Shown: positions 51,640-60,420, counted from the stretch's first letter. The stretch is 64,000 bases of DNA from Chitinimonas sp036961565 (GCF_036961565.1 NZ_JBAMDD010000019.1:4812-68811); one strand, 5' to 3'. Numbers and translations are program-made. The notes: generated from the letters alone by a model not told the origin.

Positions 51640-51661
51640 ACGGCCGCAATCAAGCGGCCGT
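51640..51661 (+). promoter_or_regulatory. Second intercistronic hairpin before fbpB
   Basis: The 8-bp perfect arms ACGGCCGC and GCGGCCGT with loop AATCAA end 16 bases before the permease start, close enough to affect ribosome access or mRNA stability. Confidence 0.5.
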
Positions 51662-51677
51662 TGGCTTTATCCGTCTT

Positions 51678-53339
51678 ATGGACATCGATATCCCGCATAA
51701 CGCTCCCTTGCCACCTACACACCGTCGTCTGCCGCGCCGGCTGGATGAGCATGCCCTTGCCTGGTTGGTGGCGGCGGTCACGCTGGTGCCGCTGGGCGTG
51801 GTGCTGGCCAGCCTGTGGCAGCCCGAGGGCGAGGTGTGGCGGCATATGGCAGAGTTTGTACTGCCGCAGTTGCTGATCAATACCGCCTGGCTGATTGGGG
51901 GGGTAGCCGTAGGCACGCTGGGCTTGGGTGTTTCGTTGGCCTGGGTGACGGCGATCTATGACTTTCCTGGCCGCAAGCATTTTGCCTGGGCGTTGGCCTT
52001 GCCACTGGCCATGCCGGCCTATGTACTGGCCTTTGTGCAGATAGGCCTGTACGACTTTACGGGGCCGCTGCAAAGCCTGATACGCGATGTCGCGGGCGAC
52101 AGCAGCTGGTTTCCGTCCATACGCTCACGCGGGGGCGTGATACTGACCCTTACGCTGGTGCTCTACCCCTATGTCTACCTGCTGGCGCGTAATGCTTTTC
52201 TCACACAAGGCAGGCGGGCGCTGGAGGCCGCGGCGTCGCTGGGCCTGAGCCGTCGCCAGGGTTTCTGGCGGGTGGCCCTGCCCATGGCGCGCCCATGGCT
52301 GGTGGGAGGGGTCAGCCTGGCGCTGATGGAGTGCCTGGCTGATTTTGGTACCGTTGCGACATTCAATTACGACACATTCACCACAGCCATCTACAAGGCC
52401 TGGTTTGGCCTGTTCAACCTGACCGCCGCCTCACAACTGGCATCGCTGCTGGTGATGGCCGTGCTGGCCCTGGCATTGCTGGAGCAGCGCGCCCGTGGTG
52501 ACAAGCGTTATACCGCGACTGGGCGAGGGGCTGCCAATAGGCCGGAGCGTCTACCGCCCTGGCGAGGCTGGCTGGTGGCGGGTGCTTGCCTGCTGGTGCT
52601 GAGCCTGGCGTTTCTGGTGCCTATGGCACAGCTGCTTTACTGGGCCTGGTCGGTGGCGGCCGAGCAGCTCGATCTGCGCTATATGGGCTTTGTCGGTCGC
52701 TCACTGGTGTTGTCGGCGGGGGCTGCCGGCGTGGTGGTCGTGCTGGCGCTGGTGCTGGCCTATGCCGTACGGCGCAAGCGCGATATCGCCAGCCGTCTGG
52801 CTGCACGGCTGGCTACCCTGGGTTATGCCGTACCGGGCACGGTGCTGGCGGTGGGGGTGTTCATTCCCCTGGCCTGGCTGGACAATCATCTGATTGCCGC
52901 TGCCCATGCCTTGGGCTGGGTAGGTGTGAGCGAAGTCATCAAGGGCACGCTGCTGGTCATGCTGCTGGCCTACGCGGCACGCTTTCTGGCGGTGGCGTTC
53001 GAGCCTACCCAGTCGGCCATGCAGCGCATTACGGCCAGCCAGGAGGAGGCGGCTGCTTCCATGGGCCTGGGGCGGCCTGCGGTATTGTGGCGCATACACC
53101 TGCCCATGCTGCGGGGGGGCTTGTTGACGGCGGCGCTGATGGTGTTTGTGGATGTGATGAAGGAAATGCCCATCACCCTGATGACCCGGCCTTTTGGCTG
53201 GGATACCTTGGCGGTGCGGGTGTTCGAGATGACCAGTGAAGGGCAGTGGGAAATGGCGGCCTTGCCCTCGGTTGCCATTGTGCTGGCGGGTTTGATCCCC
53301 GTTATCCTGCTGGCGGTGCAGACGGAGAAACACGCGTGA
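51678..53339 (+). CDS. fbpB: Ferric iron ABC transporter, permease (fused duplicated form)
   Basis: 553 residues with about twelve membrane helices, two BPD_transp_1 halves. EAA-loop motifs appear twice: EAAASLGLSRRQGFWRVALPMARP in the first half and EEAAASMGLGRPAVLWRIHLPMLRG in the second, where the ATPase docks. LADFGTVATFNYDTFTTAIYKAW is typical of iron (FbpB/SfuB) permeases. The stop overlaps the ATPase start by 4 bp (GTGA). Confidence 0.94.
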   Translation: MDIDIPHNAPLPPTHRRLPRRLDEHALAWLVAAVTLVPLGVVLASLWQPEGEVWRHMAEFVLPQLLINTAWLIGGVAVGTLGLGVSLAWVTAIYDFPGRKHFAWALALPLAMPAYVLAFVQIGLYDFTGPLQSLIRDVAGDSSWFPSIRSRGGVILTLTLVLYPYVYLLARNAFLTQGRRALEAAASLGLSRRQGFWRVALPMARPWLVGGVSLALMECLADFGTVATFNYDTFTTAIYKAWFGLFNLTAASQLASLLVMAVLALALLEQRARGDKRYTATGRGAANRPERLPPWRGWLVAGACLLVLSLAFLVPMAQLLYWAWSVAAEQLDLRYMGFVGRSLVLSAGAAGVVVVLALVLAYAVRRKRDIASRLAARLATLGYAVPGTVLAVGVFIPLAWLDNHLIAAAHALGWVGVSEVIKGTLLVMLLAYAARFLAVAFEPTQSAMQRITASQEEAAASMGLGRPAVLWRIHLPMLRGGLLTAALMVFVDVMKEMPITLMTRPFGWDTLAVRVFEMTSEGQWEMAALPSVAIVLAGLIPVILLAVQTEKHA

Positions 53340-54379
53340 GCAAGAGCCTGTTGACGCTGGATGGCGTGGGCGTGACCTATGACGACAAGCGGGTGCTGCA
53401 CGACCTGTCCTTTACCCTGCTGGAGGGTGAAATCGGTTGCCTGCTGGGGGCCTCCGGCTGCGGCAAGACCACGGCGCTGCGCGCTATTGCCGGTTTCGAG
53501 CCGATCCGGGCTGGCCGCATCGCCATCAATGGCGACACGGTAGCCACCGTGGCCGACCACTGGCCACCACAGCGCCGAGGGGTGGGCATGGTATTCCAGG
53601 ACTACGCCCTGTTCCCGCATCTGACGGTGGCGGGGAACGTCGGTTTCGGCATGAACGGCGTGGCATCGGCTGTGCGTCGCCAGCGTGTTGATGAACTGCT
53701 GGAGGTGGTGGGGCTGGCGGGCTATGCAGATCACTACACCCATGCCTTGTCGGGCGGGCAGCAGCAGCGCGTGGCGCTGGCCCGCGCCCTGGCGCCTGCA
53801 CCGCGCCTGCTGCTGCTGGATGAGCCGTTCTCCAACCTGGATGTGGAGCTGCGGGAGCGCTTGTCGCAGGAGGTGCGCGACATACTGAAGAGCCGTGGCA
53901 TGACGGCCTTGCTGGTGACCCATGACCAGCACGAGGCATTTGCGCTGGCTGACAAGATAGGGGTGATGGAAGGCGGCCGCCTGCGGCAGTGGGATGCTGC
54001 CTACGCGCTCTACCATGAGCCGGCCGACCGCTTTGTGGCGGACTTTGTCGGGGAGGGGGCCTTCCTGCCTGCCGAGGTGGTGGGGCCGGGCGAGCTGGTG
54101 TTCGAGCTGGGTAGGCGCAACTGCCGGGCCATGCAGGACTGCGCGACGGGCAGCAAGGTGCAGGTACTGCTGCGCCCTGATGATGTGCTGCATGACGACG
54201 CCAGTACGCTGCAGGCGCGGGTGGTGAAAAAAGCTTTCCGGGGCGCGCAGTTCCTCTACACCCTGGCGTTACCCTCGGGCGCGACAGTGCTGAGCCTGGT
54301 GCCCAGCCATCATGATCATGCTATCGGTGAATCCATAGGCATACGGCTGGAAATAGACCACGTGATCGCCTTTGCCTGA
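53336..54379 (+). CDS. fbpC: Ferric iron ABC transporter, ATP-binding protein
   Basis: 347 residues from a GTG start overlapping the permease stop. Walker A is GASGCGKTT (38-46), Q-loop VFQDYALFPHLTV, signature ALSGGQQQRVALARAL, Walker B LLLLDEPFSNLD and H-loop LVTHDQHEAFAL. The C-terminal TOBE-like part (VQVLLRPDDVLHDDAS) is as in FbpC/CysA-type importers. It energises ferric uptake from FbpA. Confidence 0.95.
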   Translation: MSKSLLTLDGVGVTYDDKRVLHDLSFTLLEGEIGCLLGASGCGKTTALRAIAGFEPIRAGRIAINGDTVATVADHWPPQRRGVGMVFQDYALFPHLTVAGNVGFGMNGVASAVRRQRVDELLEVVGLAGYADHYTHALSGGQQQRVALARALAPAPRLLLLDEPFSNLDVELRERLSQEVRDILKSRGMTALLVTHDQHEAFALADKIGVMEGGRLRQWDAAYALYHEPADRFVADFVGEGAFLPAEVVGPGELVFELGRRNCRAMQDCATGSKVQVLLRPDDVLHDDASTLQARVVKKAFRGAQFLYTLALPSGATVLSLVPSHHDHAIGESIGIRLEIDHVIAFA

Positions 54380-54410
54380 ATCGTTTGACGCATGGGCCTG
54401 CCGGACAACG

Positions 54411-54441
54411 AAAAAGCCGCTGATGTAATCAGCGGCTTTTT
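54411..54441. terminator. Bidirectional terminator between fbpC and bfr
   Basis: AAAAAGCCGCTGAT and ATCAGCGGCTTTTT are perfect 14-bp arms around GTA; both strands have T5 after the stem, serving the convergent genes. Confidence 0.93.
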
Positions 54442-54467
54442 GCTGGGGATGTCACGTCAGCGCGCTG

Positions 54468-54947
54468 TCAGGAGCCGCTGCCAGACATCTGCGATTGCAG
54501 GTAGTTCTGATAGCCTATCTGCTCGATCAGGCCCAGATTGGTTTCTAGCCAATCCACATGCTCTTCCTCGCTCTCGAGGATATGCTCGAACAGTTCCCGG
54601 CTGACGTAGTCGTGTACCTTCTCGCAATGCGCGATGGCTTCCTTCAGCAGGGGGATGGCTTCCATCTCCAGCTTCAGGTCGCACTGCAAGGCTTCCTTGA
54701 CGTCTTCACCGATATAAATCTTGCCCAGCTCCTGCAGATTGGGCAGGCCCTCCAGGAACAGTATGCGTTCTATCAGGGCATCGGCATGCTTCATCTCATC
54801 GATGGACTCATGGTACTCATGCTCATTGAGTGCCTGAAAGCCCCAGTTCTTGAACATGCGTGCATGCAGGAAATACTGGTTGATTGCCGTCAGCTCATTC
54901 TTCAGCGCCCCGTTCAGGAAGCTGATGACTTTTTTGTCGCCCTTCAT
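54468..54947 (-). CDS. bfr: Bacterioferritin
   Basis: 159 residues. Ferroxidase ligands fall at canonical positions: E18, E51, H54 and the later Glu residues in KLEMEAIPLL and ESEEEHVDW (including H130). The haem-ligating methionine M52 is present in IDEMKHADAL. It is a 24-mer haem-containing iron-storage cage. AAGGAGGG precedes the start; the frame extends further upstream without similarity. It lies 104 bp from bfd on the same strand. Confidence 0.97.
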   Translation of the reverse strand: MKGDKKVISFLNGALKNELTAINQYFLHARMFKNWGFQALNEHEYHESIDEMKHADALIERILFLEGLPNLQELGKIYIGEDVKEALQCDLKLEMEAIPLLKEAIAHCEKVHDYVSRELFEHILESEEEHVDWLETNLGLIEQIGYQNYLQSQMSGSGS

Positions 54948-55051
54948 GATGCCCTCCTTGCAGAATCGAATTTGCAAAGCAGAATAGCCGCCCCTATCTC
55001 GCTAGCGTATGCCAGTTAGACCGGGTGCGGCAAGAAGAAAAGCAAGTCTGC

Positions 55052-55264
55052 TTAGACGGGTACCAGGGTGATGGTGGCTCCTTGGCCTGCAGTCATCTGT
55101 TCGCGCTTGCTGTCTAGCAGCAGGGCTCGGGCATCGGGGGCGCATTTGCCACAGCAGCCTGCCACGCCCAGCTCCATGCGCAACTCGCGCATGCTGCCGC
55201 AGCCATCGTTGATGGCACGGCGGATTTGCTTGTCGGTGACGGCGTTGCAGATGCAGACGTACAT
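55052..55264 (-). CDS. bfd: Bacterioferritin-associated ferredoxin
   Basis: 70 residues with the [2Fe-2S] cysteines C4, C6, C38 and C41 exactly as in the Bfd family (CxC, then CxxC). It reduces the ferric core of Bfr to release iron. It is divergently oriented to nothing; two Fur-like sites lie immediately upstream, fitting iron-starvation induction, and bfr follows on the same strand. Confidence 0.95.
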   Translation of the reverse strand: MYVCICNAVTDKQIRRAINDGCGSMRELRMELGVAGCCGKCAPDARALLLDSKREQMTAGQGATITLVPV

Positions 55265-55277
55265 GGCGTGTATGCAA

Positions 55278-55309
55278 TGAGAATGTTTATCGAATAATAT
55301 TGATTCTCA
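55278..55309. promoter_or_regulatory. Tandem Fur-like boxes upstream of bfd
   Basis: TGAGAATGTTTATCG (55278-55292) and TAATATTGATTCTCA (55295-55309) each match the 7-1-7 Fur consensus at 11 of 14 fixed positions and are spaced by two bases, within 45 bp of the bfd start codon. Confidence 0.65.
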
Positions 55310-55364
55310 TTGGTGGATGCAAGTACTTCTTGTCATTGGGGTTCTGCGATAGACGCTGCAAAAC

Positions 55365-55392
55365 AAAACGCCCGCGTCAGCGGGCGTTTTTC
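55365..55392. terminator. Terminator downstream of pbpG
   Basis: AAAACGCCCGC and GCGGGCGTTTT with a GTCA loop; T5 on the plus strand and GTTTTGTTTTG on the minus strand. On the minus strand it terminates pbpG. Confidence 0.88.
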
Positions 55393-55411
55393 GGACGAAA
55401 GGCGGAGTGTG

Positions 55412-56458
55412 CTAACCCGCCCGCAACATGGCGACAGGGCTGGTTTCCAGCCATTTCTTGATACGGTTGGCGTCACCGATGCGGGTCAGCTTGCCGTCGG
55501 AATCCAGCAGCACAATGATGACGGGTGTGTCGTTGATGGTGGCCTGCATCACCAGGCATTTGCCTGCCTCGGAGATATAGCCGGTCTTGGACAAGCCTAT
55601 CTGCCAGCTCTGGCTCCGCACCAAGGGGTTGGTATTGCGGAACTCGTACAGGCGATTATTGACGTTGGAGACGAAGTTGTAGCCTTCGCTGGTCGAATAA
55701 GCCCGTATCTCGGGATAGTGATGGGCCGCTTGCACCAGCCTGATCAGGTCTTCGGCTGACGAGACATTGGCGCTGGTCAGCCCGGTGGGGTCGGCAAACG
55801 TGGTGCGATACATACCCAGCGATTGCGCCGTGCGGTTCATGCGGGCAATAAAGGCTTCGGTGCCACCTGGGGCGGTGCGGGCCAGCGCATGGGCGGCTCG
55901 GTTTTCAGACGACATCAGTGCCAGGTGCATCAGCTCACCACGGCTGAGCGTGGTACCCACCATCAGGCGCGAGCTGGTGTTCTTCAGGGTATCGACGTCT
56001 TCTTCGGTGATGGTGATGTATTCATGCAGCGGCAGGTGCATGTCCAACGCCACGATGGCCGTCATCAGCTTGGTGATGGAGGCGATGGGGGCGGGGCTAT
56101 TGCTGTTCTTGCCATAGATGCGTTCGCCGGAGACGGCGTTGACCACCACGGCGGAGCTGGAATACAGCGCCAATTCGCCTGGGTTGCCTATGGGGGCGCC
56201 GAAATCCAGGGTGCTGGCACGGGTGGAGACACGGGTGATCTTGCCACCGCGCAGGCGCGGCTTGTTCAAGGCCAGCTTGCTGGGTTTGCCCTTGCGCACA
56301 TAGCGCAGCTTCTTGACAGGTTTTTTGGCGGCCTTGCTGCGTATCGTCTTGCTGCTGGCCTGCTTCTTGTTGACCTTGGCCGCCTCGGCAGGGGCGGGGA
56401 AGGACACCAGGCACATCACGACGATACCGGCAATTAGCGCGGAGAGGCGGGACTGCAT
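55412..56458 (-). CDS. pbpG: D-alanyl-D-alanine endopeptidase (PBP7-type)
   Basis: 348 residues. Signal peptide (MQSRLSALIAGIVVMCLVSFPAPAEA), then a very basic ~45-residue linker (KKQASSKTIRSKAAKKPVKK), then the S11 peptidase domain with SxxK (SITK, S127-K130), SxN (SSENRAA) and KTG (LSKTGYISEAG). It cleaves D-Ala-mDAP crosslinks in the periplasm. The Lys-rich linker is longer than in E. coli and may bind the wall electrostatically. CGGAGAC precedes the ATG. Confidence 0.93.
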   Translation of the reverse strand: MQSRLSALIAGIVVMCLVSFPAPAEAAKVNKKQASSKTIRSKAAKKPVKKLRYVRKGKPSKLALNKPRLRGGKITRVSTRASTLDFGAPIGNPGELALYSSSAVVVNAVSGERIYGKNSNSPAPIASITKLMTAIVALDMHLPLHEYITITEEDVDTLKNTSSRLMVGTTLSRGELMHLALMSSENRAAHALARTAPGGTEAFIARMNRTAQSLGMYRTTFADPTGLTSANVSSAEDLIRLVQAAHHYPEIRAYSTSEGYNFVSNVNNRLYEFRNTNPLVRSQSWQIGLSKTGYISEAGKCLVMQATINDTPVIIVLLDSDGKLTRIGDANRIKKWLETSPVAMLRAG

Positions 56459-56557
56459 GCGACGTCTCCGGAATGTAGGTACACGATAAATCGATAATAC
56501 ATAAGCGATCAATGAAAAGCCATGGAAATCATGGGTTAAGGGCGCGCAAGTCAAGTG

Positions 56558-56582
56558 AATTCTTAATAATTGCTTAAGAATT
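56558..56582. promoter_or_regulatory. AT-rich inverted repeat between pbpG and phaC
   Basis: AATTCTTAA (56558-56566) and TTAAGAATT (56574-56582) form a perfect 9-bp inverted repeat with a 7-base centre, in an AT-rich island of the 346-bp divergent region. An operator or promoter-associated element is plausible. Confidence 0.4.
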
Positions 56583-56687
56583 AAGCGCTTGTGATGGCCC
56601 AGGAAGTGGCGAATATTACCAAGGTATTGCTTTTACAGTGCATTTTTGACCGAGCGCTAGACAAGATGGATTGTCATGGATTGGCGC

Positions 56688-56717
56688 TTGTGTCTGCTGG
56701 TAGGGCATGCCTAAAAT
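56688..56717 (+). promoter_or_regulatory. Candidate sigma-70 promoter of phaC
   Basis: TTGTGT (56688-56693) and TAAAAT (56712-56717) are separated by 18 bp. Transcription would begin near 56724, just before the PhaR-like site. Confidence 0.4.
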
Positions 56718-56734
56718 GCGGGCGCGTACAAATT

Positions 56735-56749
56735 TGCTGCGTTGCAGCA
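56735..56749. promoter_or_regulatory. PhaR-like operator upstream of phaC
   Basis: TGCTGC-GTT-GCAGCA is a perfect 6-bp dyad containing CTGCN3GCAG, the site form reported for the PHA-responsive repressor PhaR of Paracoccus. It lies 56 bp before the phaC start and just downstream of the candidate promoter, a repressing position. No phaR gene is in the window. Confidence 0.5.
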
Positions 56750-56804
56750 TCTACCCTGCCCACACACATACAAAAAAACGGGCAAACCGATCAGGAGACA
56801 GCGC

Positions 56805-58565
56805 TTGAGCCAGTCCAGTACCGAACCCCAAGCAGGCAGCGAATCCCAGCCTTATCAGGCCTTTCTGCAATCGTTGACCGACGCCAACCGCAAATTGCTG
56901 GAAAACTTTGTGGGCGGCATGCGCCCAGCCGGCGACAGCCAGCCCAAGGCGTTTGAGCAGTTCATGCAGGGGCTGATGGGCAACACCCAGCAACTGGTGG
57001 GCCTGCAGAGTAGCTACTACCAGCAGCAGATGGATCTCTGGATGGGTCTGCTGGGTACCCGCGAGAAGCAGCCTAACCCGCCCGCCAGCAAGGGTGATCG
57101 CCGCTTCGCCGCACCCGAATGGGCCCAATACCCGTTCTATGACTACATCAAGCAGCAATACCTGCTCAGCGCCAAGTGGCTGAACGAGCTGGTCGATGGT
57201 GTGCCGATGGATGACCCCACCCGCGTCAAGGTGGGCTTCTACACCCAGCAGTTCATCGACGCCATGTCGCCCTCCAATTTCGCTCTGACCAACCCCGAAG
57301 TCATCAAGCTGGCGCTGGATACCAAGGGGGAGAGCCTGGCCGAAGGGCTGCGCAAGCTATCTGAGGACATGGCCAAGGGCCATATCTCGATGACCGACGA
57401 ATCGCAGTTCGCCGTGGGCGAGAACCTGGCGGTCACACCCGGCACGGTCGTGTTCGAGAGCCCCTTGTTCCAGCTGATCCAATACACACCGACGACGACC
57501 CAGGTATACGAGCGGCCCGTGTTGTTTGTGCCGCCGGCGGTGAACAAGTACTACCTGATGGATCTGCAGCCCGACAACTCCATGGTTCGCCATTTCGTGG
57601 CACAGGGCTACACGGTATTCATGGTGTCCTGGCGCAGCATCACCCCCGAGCTGGGCAAGCTGACCTGGGACGACTATGTCGAGAGCGGCGTGATCAAGGC
57701 TGCCGAGGTGGTGCGCGACATCAGCAAGCAGGACAAGATCAATGTGCTGGGCTTCTGCATAGGCGGCGTGATCCTGGCGACCACCCTGGCGGTGATGAAA
57801 GCCCGCGAGCTGGATTGGTTCGAGAGCGTGACCTTCATGACCTCGCTGATCGACCACACCGAACCGGGCGATATCAAGCAGTTTGTTGACGAAGAGCTGG
57901 TGAAGAACCGCGAGGCCAAGCTGGCCGAGGGGGGCGTGATCAGTGGCAAGGAGCTGGCCCGCGCCTTCTCCATGCTGCGCGCCAATGACCTGATCTGGAA
58001 CTACGTGGTCAACAACTACCTCAAGGGCAAGACCCCCCCCCCGTTTGATCTGCTGTACTGGAACAACGATTCGGCCAACCTGCCCCTGCCCATGCACACG
58101 TTCTTCCTGCGTAATATGTACCTGGAGAACAACCTGGCCAAGCCTGGTGCCATGAAGGTCTGCGGTGTGCCGGTGGATGTGGCCAAGTACGACTGGCCCA
58201 TCTATATCTTTGCCGCCCGCGAAGATCATATCGTGCCGTGGCAGTCGGCTTACCGGGGCACCCAACTGCTGGGCAGCGACAAGGTGCGCTATGTATTGGG
58301 CGCATCGGGCCATATTGCCGGCTCGATCAACCCGGTCGGCCCCAACAAGCGCAATTACTGGGTTAACGATGACCACCCGGCCGACGCCGACAGCTGGCTG
58401 GCTGGTGCCGAGAGCCGCCCAGGGAGTTGGTGGCAGGATTGGGATAACTGGCTGGCGCCGCAATCGGGCAAGCAGGTAACCGCGCCCAAGAAGCCGGGCA
58501 ATACCCGCTACAAGGCCATCGAGCCGGCGCCGGGTGCGTATGTCAAGGCCAAGGTCGGCGCCTGA
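56805..58565 (+). CDS. phaC: Class I poly(3-hydroxyalkanoate) synthase
   Basis: 586 residues from a TTG start placed by AGGAGA six bases upstream; the frame's earlier ATG at 56742 lacks an RBS. The lipase-like box is GFCIGG with nucleophile C318; D474 (AREDHIVPW) and H503 (ASGHIAGS) complete the triad, close to C319/D480/H508 of Cupriavidus. It polymerises 3-hydroxyacyl-CoA onto PHA granules. The N-terminal PhaC_N domain is full (~90-260). phaA follows 206 bp downstream; phaB and a phasin are not in the window. Confidence 0.96.
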   Translation: MSQSSTEPQAGSESQPYQAFLQSLTDANRKLLENFVGGMRPAGDSQPKAFEQFMQGLMGNTQQLVGLQSSYYQQQMDLWMGLLGTREKQPNPPASKGDRRFAAPEWAQYPFYDYIKQQYLLSAKWLNELVDGVPMDDPTRVKVGFYTQQFIDAMSPSNFALTNPEVIKLALDTKGESLAEGLRKLSEDMAKGHISMTDESQFAVGENLAVTPGTVVFESPLFQLIQYTPTTTQVYERPVLFVPPAVNKYYLMDLQPDNSMVRHFVAQGYTVFMVSWRSITPELGKLTWDDYVESGVIKAAEVVRDISKQDKINVLGFCIGGVILATTLAVMKARELDWFESVTFMTSLIDHTEPGDIKQFVDEELVKNREAKLAEGGVISGKELARAFSMLRANDLIWNYVVNNYLKGKTPPPFDLLYWNNDSANLPLPMHTFFLRNMYLENNLAKPGAMKVCGVPVDVAKYDWPIYIFAAREDHIVPWQSAYRGTQLLGSDKVRYVLGASGHIAGSINPVGPNKRNYWVNDDHPADADSWLAGAESRPGSWWQDWDNWLAPQSGKQVTAPKKPGNTRYKAIEPAPGAYVKAKVGA

Positions 58566-58770
58566 TGGCAGACCGGGCCGGCAGGCATGGCGTCTCGGGC
58601 CGTTGCCGGCCTTCTGTCTGCCAGCCGGCTGCGGGCTTGAACAAATCCCGCTATGGCGGGCACTGAGTAGTAGCACAACTGGAATCCAGCCCCATCCATA
58701 TGGGGTGTAATGCAGACGCCGCGCCAGCTTGATGCTGCGGGCGGCCTCCCCACCCAAGTAGGAGCAAATC

Positions 58771-59952
58771 ATGACTGAAGTCGTAATCGTTGCCGCACAG
58801 CGTACTGCCATAGCCTCGTTCGGCGGCAGCCTGGCCAAGGTGTCTGCCCCCGATCTGGGTGCCACCGTCATCAAGGCACTGCTGGAGAAGACCGGCGTGG
58901 CCCCTGAGCAGATCAGCGAAGTGATACTGGGCAATGTGCTCACCGCTGGCCTGGGCCAGAATCCAGCCCGCCAGGCACTGATCAAGGCAGGCATTCCGGT
59001 GCATGTGCCCGCACTGACCGTCAACCAGGTGTGCGGTTCTGGCCTCAAGGCCACCCATCTGGCGGTGCAATCCATCCTGTCGGGCGATAACGATATCGTC
59101 ATCGCCGGTGGCCAAGAGAACATGTCGCTGGCACCGCACCTACTGCCCAACTCGCGCGATGGCATACGCATGGGCAGCGCCACCCTGGTGGACAGCATGA
59201 TGTACGACGGCCTGACCGATGTGTACAACCAATACCCCATGGGCATCACCGCCGAGAATATCGCCACCAAGTACAACATCAGCCGTCAGGAGCAGGACGA
59301 GCTGGCATTGGCCTCGCAGAACAAGGCCGAGGCCGCCCAAAAGGCAGGCCGCTTTGCCGACGAAATCACCCCCGTGCTGGTGCCGCAACGCAAGGGCGAT
59401 CCGGTTGCATTTGCCAGCGACGAATACATCAAGCTAGGCACCACCATGGATGCCCTGGCCAAGCTGCGCCCGGCCTTCAACAAAGAGGGCAGTGTCACGG
59501 CCGGCAATGCCTCGGGTATCAACGACGGCGCCGCAGCCCTGATGCTGATGAGTGCGGCCAAGGCTGCCGAGCTGGGCCTCAAGCCCTTGGCACGTGTGGC
59601 TGGCTATGCCTCGGCGGGTGTGGAGCCCAGCATCATGGGCATGGGCCCGGTGCCCGCCACTCAGCGTGCGTTGGCCCGCGCCGGTTGGACGCTGGACCAG
59701 GTCGACCTGATCGAAGCCAATGAGGCCTTCGCCGCCCAAGCACTGGGGGTTGCCCGTGAGCTGAAGTGGGACTGGAACAAGGTCAACGTGAACGGCGGCG
59801 CAATAGCGCTGGGCCACCCCATCGGTGCATCGGGTGCCCGCGTGCTGGTCACCCTGCTGCACGAGCTGGCACGGCGTGATGCCAAGCGGGGTCTGGCTAC
59901 CCTCTGCATCGGCGGCGGCATGGGCGTGGCCCTGTGTGTGGAACGCATTTGA
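58771..59952 (+). CDS. phaA: Acetyl-CoA acetyltransferase (beta-ketothiolase)
   Basis: 393 residues. Thiolase catalytic residues: C88 (VNQVCGSGLK), H349 (ALGHPIG) and C379 (LCIGGGMG), all at standard positions. It condenses two acetyl-CoA to acetoacetyl-CoA, the first PHB step. Its place behind phaC supports the PHB assignment, though AtoB-like degradation duty cannot be excluded. TAGGAGCAAATC precedes the ATG; a clear terminator follows. Confidence 0.95.
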   Translation: MTEVVIVAAQRTAIASFGGSLAKVSAPDLGATVIKALLEKTGVAPEQISEVILGNVLTAGLGQNPARQALIKAGIPVHVPALTVNQVCGSGLKATHLAVQSILSGDNDIVIAGGQENMSLAPHLLPNSRDGIRMGSATLVDSMMYDGLTDVYNQYPMGITAENIATKYNISRQEQDELALASQNKAEAAQKAGRFADEITPVLVPQRKGDPVAFASDEYIKLGTTMDALAKLRPAFNKEGSVTAGNASGINDGAAALMLMSAAKAAELGLKPLARVAGYASAGVEPSIMGMGPVPATQRALARAGWTLDQVDLIEANEAFAAQALGVARELKWDWNKVNVNGGAIALGHPIGASGARVLVTLLHELARRDAKRGLATLCIGGGMGVALCVERI

Positions 59953-59978
59953 TCCGGCCACCGCGCTGTAACAACAAG

Positions 59979-60008
59979 CCCCTGCCTTCGTGCAGGGGTT
60001 TGTTTTTT
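59979..60008 (+). terminator. Rho-independent terminator after phaA
   Basis: CCCCTGC and GCAGGGG with loop CTTCGT are followed by TTTGTTTTTT. Confidence 0.92.
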
Positions 60009-60101
60009 CGGGCATGCCTGCAGCTGGCTCAAGTCCCTGCATGCGCTTAGGGTATCTGGCGGTATAATGACAGTCTGGATTTAGGCTAGAGGTAACCCAT
60101 C

Positions 60102-60305
60102 ATGGCATTGCTGTTCAAAGACACCACATACGTATCCGAAACCACCCAGTTCCTGCGTGAGTTCCTCGACAAGAACCCGGAAGTGGCCAAGGGCCAGGTG
60201 GAAGGCCGCGCACTGCTGTGGGACAAGCAGGTAGATCGCGGTTTTCAGGCCGAAGCAGAGGCAGGCCGGGTGAACCAGAAGGCCTATGTGTATCAGCCGG
60301 ACTGA
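60102..60305 (+). CDS. DUF3460 family protein
   Basis: 67 residues, soluble. The sequence FKDTTYVSETTQFLREFLDKNPEVAKGQVEGRALLWDK is characteristic of DUF3460, a small family of Betaproteobacteria with unknown function. Length is normal. GAGGTAA precedes the ATG. Confidence 0.92.
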   Translation: MALLFKDTTYVSETTQFLREFLDKNPEVAKGQVEGRALLWDKQVDRGFQAEAEAGRVNQKAYVYQPD

Positions 60306-60328
60306 GTGGGTAGCGCAGGTGTAAGCAG

Positions 60329-60347
60329 CGCCGGCCTTGTGCCGGCG
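60329..60347 (+). terminator. Hairpin after DUF3460 gene
   Basis: CGCCGGC and GCCGGCG with loop CTTGT, followed by TTGTCGTTTG; a moderate terminator. Confidence 0.6.
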
Positions 60348-60420
60348 TTGTCGTTTGTACCGCTTCGGTTCATTGCTGAGATGGTTCAATCCTCAATGGC
60401 TTCTGTCCCAGATCGGGTAT

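Noticed and set aside
57357..59279. 640-codon open frame antisense to phaC and phaA
   Set aside because: It spans two well-conserved enzymes on the other strand and shows no motif of its own.
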